NCBI GenBank assembly: GCA_965248605.1
Contig: CBDFJV010000007.1
Location: forward strand, 930,001 to 994,000
DNA length: 64,000 bases
Origin: CAUZJF01 sp965248605
GTDB lineage: Bacteria > Chloroflexota > Dehalococcoidia > Lucifugimonadales > CAUZJF01
Direction of reading: 5' to 3'
Positions 9,504-18,518 of the stretch are shown piece by piece. Both the position numbers and the translations under genes were made by a program. Position 1 is the first letter of the stretch; every line of letters begins with the position of its first letter. The notes beneath the pieces were generated by a model that was given only the letters and a program-made list of their open reading frames with translations, did not search any database and was not told the origin of the DNA.

Positions 9504-9532
9504 AATCTACCATATGAAGTGGGTGTTGTCAA
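9504..9532 (-). promoter_or_regulatory. Sigma70-like promoter, TTGACA-17-TAGATT
   Basis: Minus strand -35 TTGACA at 9527-9532, a 17-base spacer, and -10 TAGATT at 9504-9509. It points into the two-hairpin candidate RNA, with an expected start near 9497. Confidence 0.5.
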
Positions 9533-9630
9533 CCCTTATATCAACATATAGTTTGGATTTTTTGGCGCTCCGGTTATTCGCGGCAGCTGGCTCGACGGCT
9601 ACGGCCGCTTGTTATCGAAAGGGGAGCTTC

Positions 9631-10584
9631 GTGGGATCGAATGGGACTGGGGTAACGCGCAAGACTGAGTCGATCACCGCGGTCGGGATGGCCCTTTTGG
9701 TGATGGCGACTCTCTCCGCATGCACCTCGACGGAGTCTCCCGATCGGACGACTCCCGAATCCGAAGAGACTTCGACTCCCGCGGGCTCCGTCGCAGAGGC
9801 CGAGCCTGTCGTGGCGTTGGCTTCCAGCGATCTAGCCGTCGGGCCAAATCGTTTCGCTTTCGGGGTCCTCGATGCTAATGGGACGCCTGTAAGGACCTCG
9901 TCCGCGACAGCGACATTCGTATATCTCGGAACCGAGACCCAAGAGGTGCGCGCGCAGGTCCAGGCTGACTTCGTTCAGTGGCCTGAGGGTAGGGCCGGGA
10001 TCTATGTCGCCAACGTCTCTCTTGATGAGTCCGGTCGCTGGGGAGTGATCGTCCAAGTGATTGACGAAGAAGCCAACGTCACGGTTGCGAATACAGGCTT
10101 CGCCGTCGCTGAGCAGAGCGCCTCGCCAGCGATTGGCGACCTTGCTCCTAAAAGCACCAACAAGACCGTCGGCAATTCGAGTGACCTGAGCGACATAACC
10201 TCCTCCCGTGAACCTGACCCCGAGCTCTACGGCTCGACGATCTCAGAGGCGGCGGCCAGCGGCAGGCCGACAGTGGTCACCTTCGCGACGCCCGCGTTCT
10301 GCCGGACGGCAACCTGTGGCCCTCAGGTTGAGGTCGTCGGAGCGCTCAAGGACAGGTACGAAACAAAGGCCAACTTCATACACGTCGAAGTCTTCGACAA
10401 CCCGAAAGAGATGATCGGAAACTTTGACCTCGGCCGCATCAGCCCGATCATGGAGGAATGGGGGCTCGCGACCGAGCCGTGGACCTTCGTTCTCGATCGC
10501 AAAGGTAGGATTGCCTCGAAGTTCGAGGCCTTCGTAACGGAGGAAGAGCTGGAATCAGCTCTCCAAGCGATTCTGGGTTCGTAG
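9631..10584 (+). CDS. Lipoprotein with C-terminal thioredoxin-like domain
   Basis: I choose the GTG at 9631 because it follows GGGGAG and gives a proper lipoprotein signal: TRKTES then a hydrophobic stretch ending LSAC. The frame is open further upstream to 9295, but that part is not signal-like. The 317-residue product has a Ser/Thr/Pro-rich spacer, an Ig-like middle region (about 50-165, FAFGVLDANGTPV) and a thioredoxin-like end (VVTFATPAFCRTATCGPQVE, then WTFVLDRKGRI). Cysteines lie in CRTATC, spaced CX4C and not CXXC, so disulfide chemistry is uncertain. The C-terminal half recalls the SCO1/AhpC-like envelope thioredoxin superfamily. It is followed 18 bases later by a YtkA/FixH-like protein and may act with it in copper handling or respiratory-complex assembly. 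That role is inference. Confidence 0.7.
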   Translation: MGSNGTGVTRKTESITAVGMALLVMATLSACTSTESPDRTTPESEETSTPAGSVAEAEPVVALASSDLAVGPNRFAFGVLDANGTPVRTSSATATFVYLGTETQEVRAQVQADFVQWPEGRAGIYVANVSLDESGRWGVIVQVIDEEANVTVANTGFAVAEQSASPAIGDLAPKSTNKTVGNSSDLSDITSSREPDPELYGSTISEAAASGRPTVVTFATPAFCRTATCGPQVEVVGALKDRYETKANFIHVEVFDNPKEMIGNFDLGRISPIMEEWGLATEPWTFVLDRKGRIASKFEAFVTEEELESALQAILGS

Positions 10585-10602
10585 CAGGACTACTTCGTTA
10601 CG

Positions 10603-11187
10603 ATGCGTCATACAGCCCTTTCCGTCATGTTCCTGCGAGCGCCCGTCGCCCTTGCCGCGGCCTTCGCCGTCTTTGGGGCCGTCGCCACCGGAACGACAGT
10701 GGCGAACGGCCGGAGCATCGAGGTATTCAGGGCTGTAGAAGGAGAATACGAGATCATCGTGGCGCTTCAGCCCGAGAAGCCGACAGTTGGCGCGGTACAC
10801 TTCACGATCACGCCGGTCCATGCTACTACGTCCGTCCCGGTTACCGACGCTCGGGTCGAGATCGTGGCTCGTGGGCCCGAGGAAACTCCTGCGTATCACA
10901 CTGTAGCCGTCAACTCCAGGTCGGAGCCACGCTACTACGATGCGAATCTAACGTTGGAACGGCCTGGACGGTGGACGTTGACCATTGACGTGAGTTCCGA
11001 AGCGATGGGGCAGGCTACCATCTCGATGCCGCTGTTCGTCGAAGACCGGCCTCTGGAGCCTGGCCTCGCCAGCACATTCGTGTGGCTGCTGGTCATCGTC
11101 GCCTTTGCCGGTGGCGTCTTCTACCTATGGCGCACTTCACGGCGCCTGACAGCTGGCCGGCCGAACGAGTCCGAGTCTAGTCGGTGA
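10603..11187 (+). CDS. Membrane-anchored YtkA/FixH-like protein
   Basis: A 194-residue protein with an N-terminal signal segment (VALAAAFAVFGAVA), an Ig-like beta domain (VGAVHFTITPVHATT.VPVTDARVEIVARG, then RPGRWTLTIDVSSE) and a C-terminal helix (TFVWLLVIVAFAGGVFYLW) with a short basic tail. The pattern F.I.....PV.DA.V......RPG.W.L.I is typical of YtkA-like/FixH-like domains, which occur with copper and cytochrome oxidase assembly proteins. Its start is 18 bases past the lipoprotein at 9631, so the two probably form an operon. Its stop overlaps the end of the convergent gene at 11177 by 11 bases. Confidence 0.6.
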   Translation: MRHTALSVMFLRAPVALAAAFAVFGAVATGTTVANGRSIEVFRAVEGEYEIIVALQPEKPTVGAVHFTITPVHATTSVPVTDARVEIVARGPEETPAYHTVAVNSRSEPRYYDANLTLERPGRWTLTIDVSSEAMGQATISMPLFVEDRPLEPGLASTFVWLLVIVAFAGGVFYLWRTSRRLTAGRPNESESSR

Positions 11188-11533
11188 TCTCATCGATCAG
11201 ACGGACGTCGCCCTCGACGTGGAACACCACGGTGACCGGTAACCCCTGTAGCATGTGCTCCCGGAGATGTGACGGCCCAACTCCGCGGTAGCGGTTCCCG
11301 GCGAAGCTCCAGGTCGTTCCTTCCTCGTCCCTCGCCGCCAGCGAGGCCAGCTCGACTATTGACGCTGCCTCGACCTCGACGACTTGGCCCCTTACCGATT
11401 CGGTTTTCGTCGCGGGCTTCTGTTCTCCCGAGAAGCAGGCGCCGGCCGCCATCGCTATAGAGACAATCAAGAAGGCGCTTATCCAGCGACTTTTCCAGTC
11501 CGCGCTCCGTCGGTCGCGGAGCGGCTTCTTCAA
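11177..11533 (-). CDS. Small lipoprotein of unknown function
   Basis: A 118-residue product starting MKKPLRDRR with a hydrophobic signal (ISAFLIVSIAMAAGAC) and a lipobox Cys. The mature part has GQVVEVEAASIVELASLA and a small beta-rich domain that ends VTVVFHVEGDVRLIDEITD. I recognise no family. The compact beta pattern resembles small OB-type or DUF lipoproteins. It is convergent with, and overlaps by 11 bases, the YtkA-like gene. Confidence 0.6.
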   Translation of the reverse strand: MKKPLRDRRSADWKSRWISAFLIVSIAMAAGACFSGEQKPATKTESVRGQVVEVEAASIVELASLAARDEEGTTWSFAGNRYRGVGPSHLREHMLQGLPVTVVFHVEGDVRLIDEITD

Positions 11534-11631
11534 TTTCTGAGTACCAAATACCTGACCTTGGACCTGGAGCGGGCACGGCTGTCGACGGTCCGATTATAGC
11601 TCCTACCGCGCCAAGTCATGCCGGAGGGCCG

Positions 11632-11660
11632 TTGCAAGTCGCGGGCTCTTGTGTAATAAT
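11632..11660 (+). promoter_or_regulatory. Candidate promoter for the vWA-like gene
   Basis: TTGCAA at 11632-11637 and TAATAAT at 11654-11660, with a 16-17 base spacer. The leader would be about 115 bases and ends in a GGAGGT ribosome site just before the ATG at 11783. Confidence 0.4.
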
Positions 11661-11782
11661 CCGAACGCATGTTCCGGCAATAGCTTAAACTAGACCTGGT
11701 TTAATCACCAAATGATAGACCGACTTCCAATTGACTGCCGAAAAGGCCCACCGATAAGGTAAATGACACCTGGAGGTATACG

Positions 11783-13939
11783 ATGAAACGACCAGCCATC
11801 CTATCAGCACTATTCGTTATCGTCGCGTTGACAGCAACTCAGTGGAGCGCACCTCGGTACGCATCGGCTGAGGCTCAAGGCCAGCAGATGGCCGTAATCC
11901 TGAGCGACGGCGCCGCACTAGGTGCGTTCGAACACGGAACGGAGCTCGCGGGCTCCTTCATCGGTCTACTGACGACCCTGCGGCCGGACCTGCCCTTGAT
12001 GTTCGTCAACGTCGACGATCCCTCGATGGTACTCGGGCCGGTGGCTCGAAGCGACCCGGAGTACCTTCAGATGCAGGGCGATATCGACAGCATTCTCCAG
12101 GTCTCAGAAAGGGCCGACCGGGGCGGGCTCGATTACGCTCTGCTAGCCGCGACCGAGTTGTTTGGCGACCACAGAGCTGCTCCTGGTTCCGAGGTCTACG
12201 TCATCACAGGCGATGGCGGTGAGATTGACGTCGACCAGCTGTCGCATCGTGCATCCCTGATCGTACCTCGGTTTCGTGACAACGGTTGGCCTATCAATAC
12301 CCTCAGTCTGCCCGACTCGTCCAGTGAGGTCGTAGGACTGCTTGCCCGCCTAGCGTCCGAGTCTAACGGAAATGCGTACGAGCTGTCCGTTGCCAACGGC
12401 TTCAAGCCGCTCACAGACTCGATTCTTAGCGAGGGTTCGAAGGGTTCGCTAAACGAAATCGGCCAGAAGGCTCTGACCCGCACCGACCTCTTTACCTCCG
12501 TAGTCAGTATTGCTCCCGGAACCAGGGAAACTACCCTGTTGTTCTTCATGGAAAGCCCATATGGCTCGGTGAGATTGAACAACCCGTCGGGATTCGAGGT
12601 CTCAGTTGGCGACCGAAGAGAATCATATGTAACCGAGACCCCCAACGTCGTCGTCTGGCGAATGGTCGATCCAACTCCCGGCGACTGGAAGGTAGACGCC
12701 AGAGGTATGGAAGGCCTCTTCTCGGCTTGGGAGTACTCATCTAACAAATATAGTCTGGTCATCAGATCGCCGGGCCCGGTTCCTCTAGGCGAGCCGACTA
12801 CAATGATCGGCTATATCGCCGATGGCCAGTCACCCGTAATATTGGAAGGCGCGCGATTGACTGCCAGGCTGACGACACCCGAAGGGACGTCGATGGTCCT
12901 GGATATGCGAGATGACGGCCAGAAGGGGGACGCTAAGGCCGGCGACGGGTTCCACTCAATGACCTTGCCTCCACTTGCCGTCGAGGGCGAGCACAAGGTG
13001 GAGATGGAGCTTTCTTGGGAGGACTACAAACACCGGGTGGCGACCCAGACTACCTTTGAGACGCGCCCCTTCCCATCCTTGGAAGTCGAGAGCGCGAATC
13101 TGAGCGGCCTGACACCCGGCGAACGGACCAAAGTCGCAACTGTATTCGTTCACATCGAGGGCGCACCGTACCCCGTGCCGACCGAGACACTAGTAACGTC
13201 CGTGACTTCCCAATCCGGACAGGAGGGCGTGCTCGAGGTCGAGCCCAGGAGGCTGTTTGGCGATGGACCAGCCTGGGAGTACGACGTCTACTTTACTCCC
13301 CAGGAAGGCCGTCACACATTGCTGTTCCGCCTTGGCGTGGAGTATGCCGGAAGGAGCTACACGAAGACGTCCGACTCCTTCGTGTTGTCGTCCGAGCTCC
13401 CACCGTCCCCGGCCATTGCAGAGGTCCTGGCGCCGGTGCCGCTGGCCGTCGCTCCGATTCAAGTGCCGGATGTACCAGCGGTCGCGGGCCCGAGTGTGGT
13501 GCCTTCGCTCGTGGTGGAGCCAGCCGGATTCCCGTGGTTGGTACTCTCGTTGACGGTCGTGTTCGTCGGCGGCATGGCGGGTATCTCGGTCTTCCTGCTC
13601 ACCCGCGCACGACCTCATGGCTACCTGTTCGACGACGGTGACGAGCCGCTGGTCGATTTTGCGAAGGTCAAGCGGCACCCGATTCTAGGTCTACTCTATC
13701 GAGGTTACGTCAAGGGGAGTCAATTGAACGTCCCCGGACTCGAAGGGGTCGAATTCCAGTTCTCTCGCAATGGCGTTAAGATCCGACGGGTTAGCGACGA
13801 CGCGAGTGTGCGTGTCAACAACCAACCTCTGGTGAACGACGCGTCGATCCGAGATCGAACGTGGATAGGCGCCCGGGGCAAGCTCTACTCTTTCCTGACC
13901 TCCTCCGGGCCGATCCAGGAGGGCGCCAGCGCCGACTAG
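11783..13939 (+). CDS. Membrane protein with vWA-like ectodomain, beta domains and a C-terminal cytoplasmic FHA-like region
   Basis: 718 residues; ATG preceded by GGAGGT. Residues 1-30 form a signal peptide. Residues about 35-215 follow a vWA-like pattern (MAVILSDGAALGAF, then EVYVITGDGG), but the DXSXS metal site is not present, so metal-dependent binding is doubtful. Ig-like beta modules cover about 240-550. A Pro/Val-rich stalk leads to a membrane helix at about 590-612 (WLVLSLTVVFVGGMAGISVF). The last ~100 residues (VEFQFSRNGVKIRRV...VRVNNQPLV) look like an FHA-type or related beta sandwich on the cytoplasmic side. The arrangement suggests an outside-to-inside sensor or anchor. No partner kinase is in the window. 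Confidence 0.6.
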   Translation: MKRPAILSALFVIVALTATQWSAPRYASAEAQGQQMAVILSDGAALGAFEHGTELAGSFIGLLTTLRPDLPLMFVNVDDPSMVLGPVARSDPEYLQMQGDIDSILQVSERADRGGLDYALLAATELFGDHRAAPGSEVYVITGDGGEIDVDQLSHRASLIVPRFRDNGWPINTLSLPDSSSEVVGLLARLASESNGNAYELSVANGFKPLTDSILSEGSKGSLNEIGQKALTRTDLFTSVVSIAPGTRETTLLFFMESPYGSVRLNNPSGFEVSVGDRRESYVTETPNVVVWRMVDPTPGDWKVDARGMEGLFSAWEYSSNKYSLVIRSPGPVPLGEPTTMIGYIADGQSPVILEGARLTARLTTPEGTSMVLDMRDDGQKGDAKAGDGFHSMTLPPLAVEGEHKVEMELSWEDYKHRVATQTTFETRPFPSLEVESANLSGLTPGERTKVATVFVHIEGAPYPVPTETLVTSVTSQSGQEGVLEVEPRRLFGDGPAWEYDVYFTPQEGRHTLLFRLGVEYAGRSYTKTSDSFVLSSELPPSPAIAEVLAPVPLAVAPIQVPDVPAVAGPSVVPSLVVEPAGFPWLVLSLTVVFVGGMAGISVFLLTRARPHGYLFDDGDEPLVDFAKVKRHPILGLLYRGYVKGSQLNVPGLEGVEFQFSRNGVKIRRVSDDASVRVNNQPLVNDASIRDRTWIGARGKLYSFLTSSGPIQEGASAD

Positions 13940-13964
13940 CTGGGCCCTCAGACCACAAAAGAAA

Positions 13965-14004
13965 GCCGGCGTCGGGCACTGCATCCCGGCGCCGGCTTCT
14001 TTTT
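13965..14004 (+). terminator. Strong intrinsic terminator, probably bidirectional
   Basis: GCCGGCGTCGGG (13965-13976), an 8-base loop and CCCGGCGCCGGC (13985-13996), followed by TTCTTTTT. An A-rich tract (CAAAAGAAA) on the left provides a T-tract on the minus strand. It can therefore end both the vWA-like gene and the convergent cyclophilin genes. Confidence 0.85.
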
Positions 14005-14028
14005 ACGCTTGATTCCGCTTGGGCGGAC

Positions 14029-14862
14029 CTACTCTTCCCGTATGGTTATGGAACCGATCACGTCTTGAGGTCGCTGCCTCAGTCTCTCGATTTGATGGGG
14101 CATCAAGCCCCGCGCCACTTGCAGGCCCTTGACGATCTTCCCAAACACCGGGTGACAGGCTGTCATCCCGGACCCTACGTTGATTGTTTGGGTCGACGCT
14201 CCCGTACAGTTCTTGGGAGTGCCGTCCGGATTCAAGCCGTCGAGGCGGGGTTCGGCTCGGAACAAGATAAAGAACTGGCTCCCATTGCTGCCCTTGCCGT
14301 CGGCCTGGCCTCGGTTAACCATAGAGACGATTCCTGGGGAGTCATGGCGAAGGTCGGCATGGAACTCATCGTCGATGGTGTAGCCCGGCCCGCCGGTCCC
14401 TTTTCTGTTGGGGTCGCCTCCCTGGGCGATGAAGTTCGGAATCACCCGATAGAAGGTCGTGCCGTTATAGAAGCCTTCGTTCGCTAGGAACACGAAGTTG
14501 TTGACTACGTTGGGGACCTTGTCGGCGAACAGTTCGATTTCGATCTTCCCACCCTTCTCCAACTCGATTATGGCCGTATACTTCTTGCTTTGATCGATAG
14601 TCATAGCGGGAGGAGCGTCCCATTGCGGGTACTCCGGAATCGGAGTGGGAGTGGGCACTGGAGTTGGGTTGTCTGCTAGTTGGAACCGGTCCTGCATCGA
14701 CTGCGGCAGCGGTGTAGGCGTCTCCACCGATTGAACCCTCGGCGTAAACGGAATAGGCGTCGGCAATGCGTCCGAGTCGCTGCCGCCTCCGCACGCAACG
14801 ACACCGGAGGCAAGGGCCGCGCAGACAAGCGTTAGCATGAAGGCTAGGCGTTTGTTCCGCAT
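14029..14862 (-). CDS. Cyclophilin-type peptidyl-prolyl isomerase, lipoprotein
   Basis: A 277-residue protein with a lipoprotein signal (LTLVCAALASGVVAC), a Pro/Thr spacer and a cyclophilin domain from about residue 90. Family signatures are visible: IELFADKVPNVVNNFVFLA, FYRVIPNFIAQGGDP (the catalytic Arg of the FHRV motif is kept), GSNGSQFFI and VFGKIVKGLQV. It catalyses cis-trans isomerisation of prolyl bonds, here outside the membrane, presumably helping exported proteins fold. An insert with two Cys (NCTGAS...MTACHPVFG) resembles that of its neighbour. It lies 91 bases downstream of a paralogue, and both read towards the shared terminator at 13965. Confidence 0.9.
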   Translation of the reverse strand: MRNKRLAFMLTLVCAALASGVVACGGGSDSDALPTPIPFTPRVQSVETPTPLPQSMQDRFQLADNPTPVPTPTPIPEYPQWDAPPAMTIDQSKKYTAIIELEKGGKIEIELFADKVPNVVNNFVFLANEGFYNGTTFYRVIPNFIAQGGDPNRKGTGGPGYTIDDEFHADLRHDSPGIVSMVNRGQADGKGSNGSQFFILFRAEPRLDGLNPDGTPKNCTGASTQTINVGSGMTACHPVFGKIVKGLQVARGLMPHQIERLRQRPQDVIGSITIREE

Positions 14863-14952
14863 GGTAATCCTAGTATACCTACCTTTCTAGACTACAGTTT
14901 CTTCGGGCTTCGTTTGCGCTCGGCTACAGCCGCATCGCTCACACAGATTGCT

Positions 14953-15723
14953 TTAGCTTTCCTCGATCGAGACCGTCTTGATAGCGTCCCCTGGCGTCCT
15001 TGCGCCCTGGGGGTCACGCAGCGTAATCGAGTTGACGACGTCCATACCCTGGATCACCTTCCCGAACACAGTATGACATGACACTCGTGGCTGAGAGCAG
15101 TCCTTTGCGGTGCCGTCGGGATTGTAGCCGTCCAACCCGGGAGTCGGTCCGAAGGTTATGAAGAACTGGCTCCCGTTCGTGCCACGCCCATTCCGTACTC
15201 CACCGTTGGCCATTGACAGCACACCAGGTGAGTCATGCCGTCTGATCGGACTGGGTTCGTTGTCGAATTCGTAGCCGGGCCCGCCGAAGCCCGTTCCTGT
15301 CGGGTCGCCACCCTGCGCCATGAAACCGTCAAGGACGCGATGGAAGGTCACGCCGTCATAGAAGCCTTCTCTCGAAAGGAATACGAAGCTGTTCACTGTC
15401 GTCGGGGCTTCTTTGGGGTATAGCTCTATAACGAACTCCCCTCCCTTCTCCAGGGCGAATGTCGCCGTGAACCGCTTGTCCACGTCGATCGTCATGGGAG
15501 GAGGTTCGCTCCACTGTTTGGGTGTCACGTTGGGTGTCACGGGCTCCGGCTCCTTTGTTGCGGCCGCGGCCAGCACAGGCGTCGACGGAGTCGTCGGGAC
15601 GGCAGCCGCTACGGTGTCGGCCGCCGCCGCCTCGGCCAGTTCATCGGCCTCGTCTTCCGAACCGCAAGCCATCGCCGCCGCCAACATGAATGCTATTGCG
15701 GCCGACAGAGCGATCCGATTCAT
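14953..15723 (-). CDS. Cyclophilin-type peptidyl-prolyl isomerase, lipoprotein (paralogue)
   Basis: The start at 15723 (MNRIALSAAIAFMLAAAMAC) gives a clean lipoprotein signal. The frame extends further up to 15906, but that part has no signal character. 256 residues: an acidic/Ala-rich spacer, then a cyclophilin domain with IELYPKEAPTTVNSFVFLS, FHRVLDGFMAQGGDPTGTG, GTNGSQFFI and VFGKVIQGMDVV. The catalytic FHRV and the active-site QGGDP/QFFI blocks are intact. Two Cys (DCSQPRVSC) sit where the neighbouring copy also has an inserted pair. It probably arose by tandem duplication with the gene at 14029. Confidence 0.9.
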   Translation of the reverse strand: MNRIALSAAIAFMLAAAMACGSEDEADELAEAAAADTVAAAVPTTPSTPVLAAAATKEPEPVTPNVTPKQWSEPPPMTIDVDKRFTATFALEKGGEFVIELYPKEAPTTVNSFVFLSREGFYDGVTFHRVLDGFMAQGGDPTGTGFGGPGYEFDNEPSPIRRHDSPGVLSMANGGVRNGRGTNGSQFFITFGPTPGLDGYNPDGTAKDCSQPRVSCHTVFGKVIQGMDVVNSITLRDPQGARTPGDAIKTVSIEES

Positions 15724-15936
15724 GGCCTCAGCCACGCCTGAAGTTCCGATCACGATGCCACGTCTCCAGTCAGGATTTTCCTGGCACGCGGTCCCGCTGA
15801 GCCCCTCGGTGGGGTCAGGAGATGCTCGTCGAAGCGCGGTGCTCGCATGTTTTCGGTACTGTCGCCCAATCTCTGCCATCCGGCCCTTGGATCCTTCAAA
15901 GGCCACGCTATTCTACATCCTGTCGCTGGTCGGCGT

Positions 15937-18315
15937 CTAAATACCCAGCGCTCCAAAGCAAGCGGCCATGATGCTCCCGGCATCAATTTCGTATTCACGG
16001 TAGAGATCTGGCGGGTTTCCCGACTGGCCGTAGTCGGAGACGCCCAGGGGAAAAGTCTTCGTATTGAGGGCGCTGCCTATCCAGGCTAACGAATGGGGAT
16101 GCGCGTCGGCCACTGTGACGATGGGAGCACCGCCTTCCGCGATCGTTATCAAGTCGGAAAGGAATGAGTCCGCCGGCTCACCCCTCATCGTCGCTTGTAC
16201 CCCTTGCTGGAACCGTTTATAGAGGGGACCCGGGCCGGTAACGTTGATCACGTTGGCGAAAACTTCTTCATCCAGGAGGCTGTTGCTCGCTTCCACTGCC
16301 TCCGGCACCATGGCGCCGCAGGCTACTATGTTGACCACGTTGTGTTCGATTCCGTATCCGGGCTCTTGGCTGCGGTCTACCAGTCTGTAGGCGCCGGCTA
16401 ACACCTGGCGGCGCAGGCGTTCCAACTCCGCCGGGTCGGATGGTGGGCTCAGCAGCGATTGGTCGACTCGTTTGCTCGTCAACCTGAGGTAGGTCGCCTC
16501 TTCCCGGAGCCTGATCTTTTCCAGAGCGGAGAGAATGATCCATTCGAGCTCCAGACCGAAACAGGGTTCGTAGAACGCGAGGTCGGGCATCTCTGTTCCG
16601 ATTGAAGGCGTGATAAGCGATTGGTGAGCTCCGCCCTCCGGTCCCAAGGTCACACCCGATGGGGTCGCGACTAGCAGGAATCTCGACCCCGAATATACGC
16701 TGTAGACGAGTGCGTCGAGCCCGCGACGGATAAACGGATCGTAGACGGTGCCGATCGGAAACAGCAGCTCGCCTGTCATCTCGTGAGTCAAACCCAGCTG
16801 GCCGAGGCACATGAAGAGATTGTTCTCCGAGATGCCGAGCTCGATGTGCTGGCCCTGAGGCGATTCGACCCATTGGAGTGCGCGGACGATCTCCTCCTCG
16901 GGCAGCGCCTCGCTTTCTTCTTTCGCCCAGACGCCCACCCTATTGATCCACCCGCCAAGATTCGTAGAGCTTGCTACGTCGGGGCTGACGGAAAGCACCC
17001 GCTTCGCGACGTCCGGGATGTTTCGGGATAGGTCCGTTAGGACCAGACCGAATATCTGCTGAGTCGACATGTCTCCGCGATAACTGCGACCGAAACTCGT
17101 CGGGATGTCGAGATCGGGTGGGGCTTCGTCGCGGTGAGGTCCTAGTGCGAGCTTTTCTGCCGTCTCGCGGCTCAGTCTACCCGCGGCGCTGTCGACGTCG
17201 AAGCCCGAGGTAAAGTCACCTTCCGGGATCTCGAGCTGAGCTCGTAGCTCTTCCATTTGCTCCGGGCCAAGAGTCACGCTGTGGTTCTGAGGGTCTCCGA
17301 CGGAAGGAAGCTCCCAGCCTTTCAGTGTGTACGCAAAAAGCACCGTTGGACCCGAGTTCTCGTCTACCTGTCTGAATGCTTCTCTCAGCTCGCCGAAGTC
17401 ATGTCCTCCCAGGTTCCTGAAGAGGTCTTGTAGCTCGGTGTCGTTCCACCGGCTGATGAGGCTTTCCATATCCGCCGGGGAGCTGCTAGTACGAGGTAGC
17501 CACTCCCTGAGAGATTCTGGTCCGAGGCGCAGCAGACGTTGGTAGACCTCGTTGGGCATGTCGTCGATGCACTGGCGGAGCAAGTCGCCTTTAGGCTCGT
17601 CGAACGCCGCCTGCAGCTTCTTGCCATACTTGGCGTCGACCACGTTCCAACCGTTCGCCTGAAACATTTCCCGCCACACTTGCACCCGAATGCCGGGGAT
17701 GATGCGGTCGAGGCTTTGGCGGTTGAGGTCGACGACCCACAATACGTTCGGCGTATCCGCGAGCAAGGGTTCGGCGATCGCCTCCCAGACAGACCCTTCG
17801 TCGAGTTCGGCGTCTCCCAAAAGGCTGATATAACGAGGCGCGATCCGGCCTTCCGAGCCGAGATGAGTGTGAACGTACTCCTCGGCGAGCGAGGCGAAGT
17901 TCGGCGCCACGGCTCCGAGGCCGACCGAGCCGGTCGAGAAGTCGACTCCGTCGGGGTCTTTGGTCCGGCTCGGGTACGCTTGTAGTCCGTGGAAGCCCCT
18001 GAGAGTCTTTAAGTACTCGGCGTCGAGGTTTCCGAGCAGGTACTGGATTGCATGGTATACGGGAGAAGCGTGCGGCTTGACCGAGATCTTGTCACCCGCC
18101 TGCATATACTCGAAATACAGGTAGGTCATTATGGTGACGACAGACGCGCTGGAGGCCTGGTGACCTCCGACCTTTAAACCGCCCTCGTTTGTCCGGACGT
18201 TGTTGGCGTAGTCGACCATGTAGATCGACAGCCAGAGCACTCGCTTCTGGATTTCCTCCAGGAGCCGATCGCGTTCGCTAGAAATGCCAGCTTGCGCCGG
18301 TGCTTCGGTTGCCAT
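15937..18315 (-). CDS. Pyruvate dehydrogenase E1-like / transketolase-like TPP enzyme
   Basis: 792 residues, single chain as in the homodimeric AceE class and not the split alpha/beta form. The N-terminal half has the TPP and metal site: KPHASPVYHAIQYLLG (AceE-type substrate channel), then GDAELDEGSVWEAI and VVDLNRQSLDR, matching the GD..(X)n..N motif. The central part contains the transketolase pyrimidine domain (GISENNLFMCLGQLGL, EGGAHQSL), followed by a C-terminal domain. AceE normally decarboxylates pyruvate and transfers acetyl to E2 lipoate. No E2 or E3 gene lies beside it, so an alternative 2-oxo-acid or transketolase-like role is possible. It is about 100 residues shorter than enterobacterial AceE. 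Confidence 0.8.
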   Translation of the reverse strand: MATEAPAQAGISSERDRLLEEIQKRVLWLSIYMVDYANNVRTNEGGLKVGGHQASSASVVTIMTYLYFEYMQAGDKISVKPHASPVYHAIQYLLGNLDAEYLKTLRGFHGLQAYPSRTKDPDGVDFSTGSVGLGAVAPNFASLAEEYVHTHLGSEGRIAPRYISLLGDAELDEGSVWEAIAEPLLADTPNVLWVVDLNRQSLDRIIPGIRVQVWREMFQANGWNVVDAKYGKKLQAAFDEPKGDLLRQCIDDMPNEVYQRLLRLGPESLREWLPRTSSSPADMESLISRWNDTELQDLFRNLGGHDFGELREAFRQVDENSGPTVLFAYTLKGWELPSVGDPQNHSVTLGPEQMEELRAQLEIPEGDFTSGFDVDSAAGRLSRETAEKLALGPHRDEAPPDLDIPTSFGRSYRGDMSTQQIFGLVLTDLSRNIPDVAKRVLSVSPDVASSTNLGGWINRVGVWAKEESEALPEEEIVRALQWVESPQGQHIELGISENNLFMCLGQLGLTHEMTGELLFPIGTVYDPFIRRGLDALVYSVYSGSRFLLVATPSGVTLGPEGGAHQSLITPSIGTEMPDLAFYEPCFGLELEWIILSALEKIRLREEATYLRLTSKRVDQSLLSPPSDPAELERLRRQVLAGAYRLVDRSQEPGYGIEHNVVNIVACGAMVPEAVEASNSLLDEEVFANVINVTGPGPLYKRFQQGVQATMRGEPADSFLSDLITIAEGGAPIVTVADAHPHSLAWIGSALNTKTFPLGVSDYGQSGNPPDLYREYEIDAGSIMAACFGALGI

Positions 18316-18389
18316 GTTCGTTTCGTGGGTTTGCTTACTAGTGGTCCAACATCCTAGTATTGAAGGGTTCTGAGGTTACGGCTTGGTAG

Positions 18390-18410
18390 GGGCGGGTTTG
18401 AAACCCGCCC
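18390..18410. repeat. Palindromic unit GGGCGGGTTT-G-AAACCCGCCC
   Basis: A perfect 10-base inverted repeat with one central base, preceded by TAG, in the gap between the PDH-like and hydroxypyruvate isomerase genes. It belongs in style to the palindromes at 38564, 38607 and 39578 (GTAGGGGC...GCCCCTAC outer sequence). Confidence 0.7.
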
Positions 18411-18518
18411 TGTCGTCGTAGCACGCCAATCTCGGCTACCCCTCATTTCAAAGATTTCGGTCTACTAGTACGCCGCCGGCGCCGTCACCGGCTCTCAGGC
18501 TGGCGGACTACAGCAGAC

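Noticed and set aside
9295..9630. N-terminal extension of the thioredoxin-like lipoprotein
   Set aside because: It would bury the lipoprotein signal behind 112 residues and runs across the hairpins at 9417-9497. The GTG at 9631 has a ribosome site.
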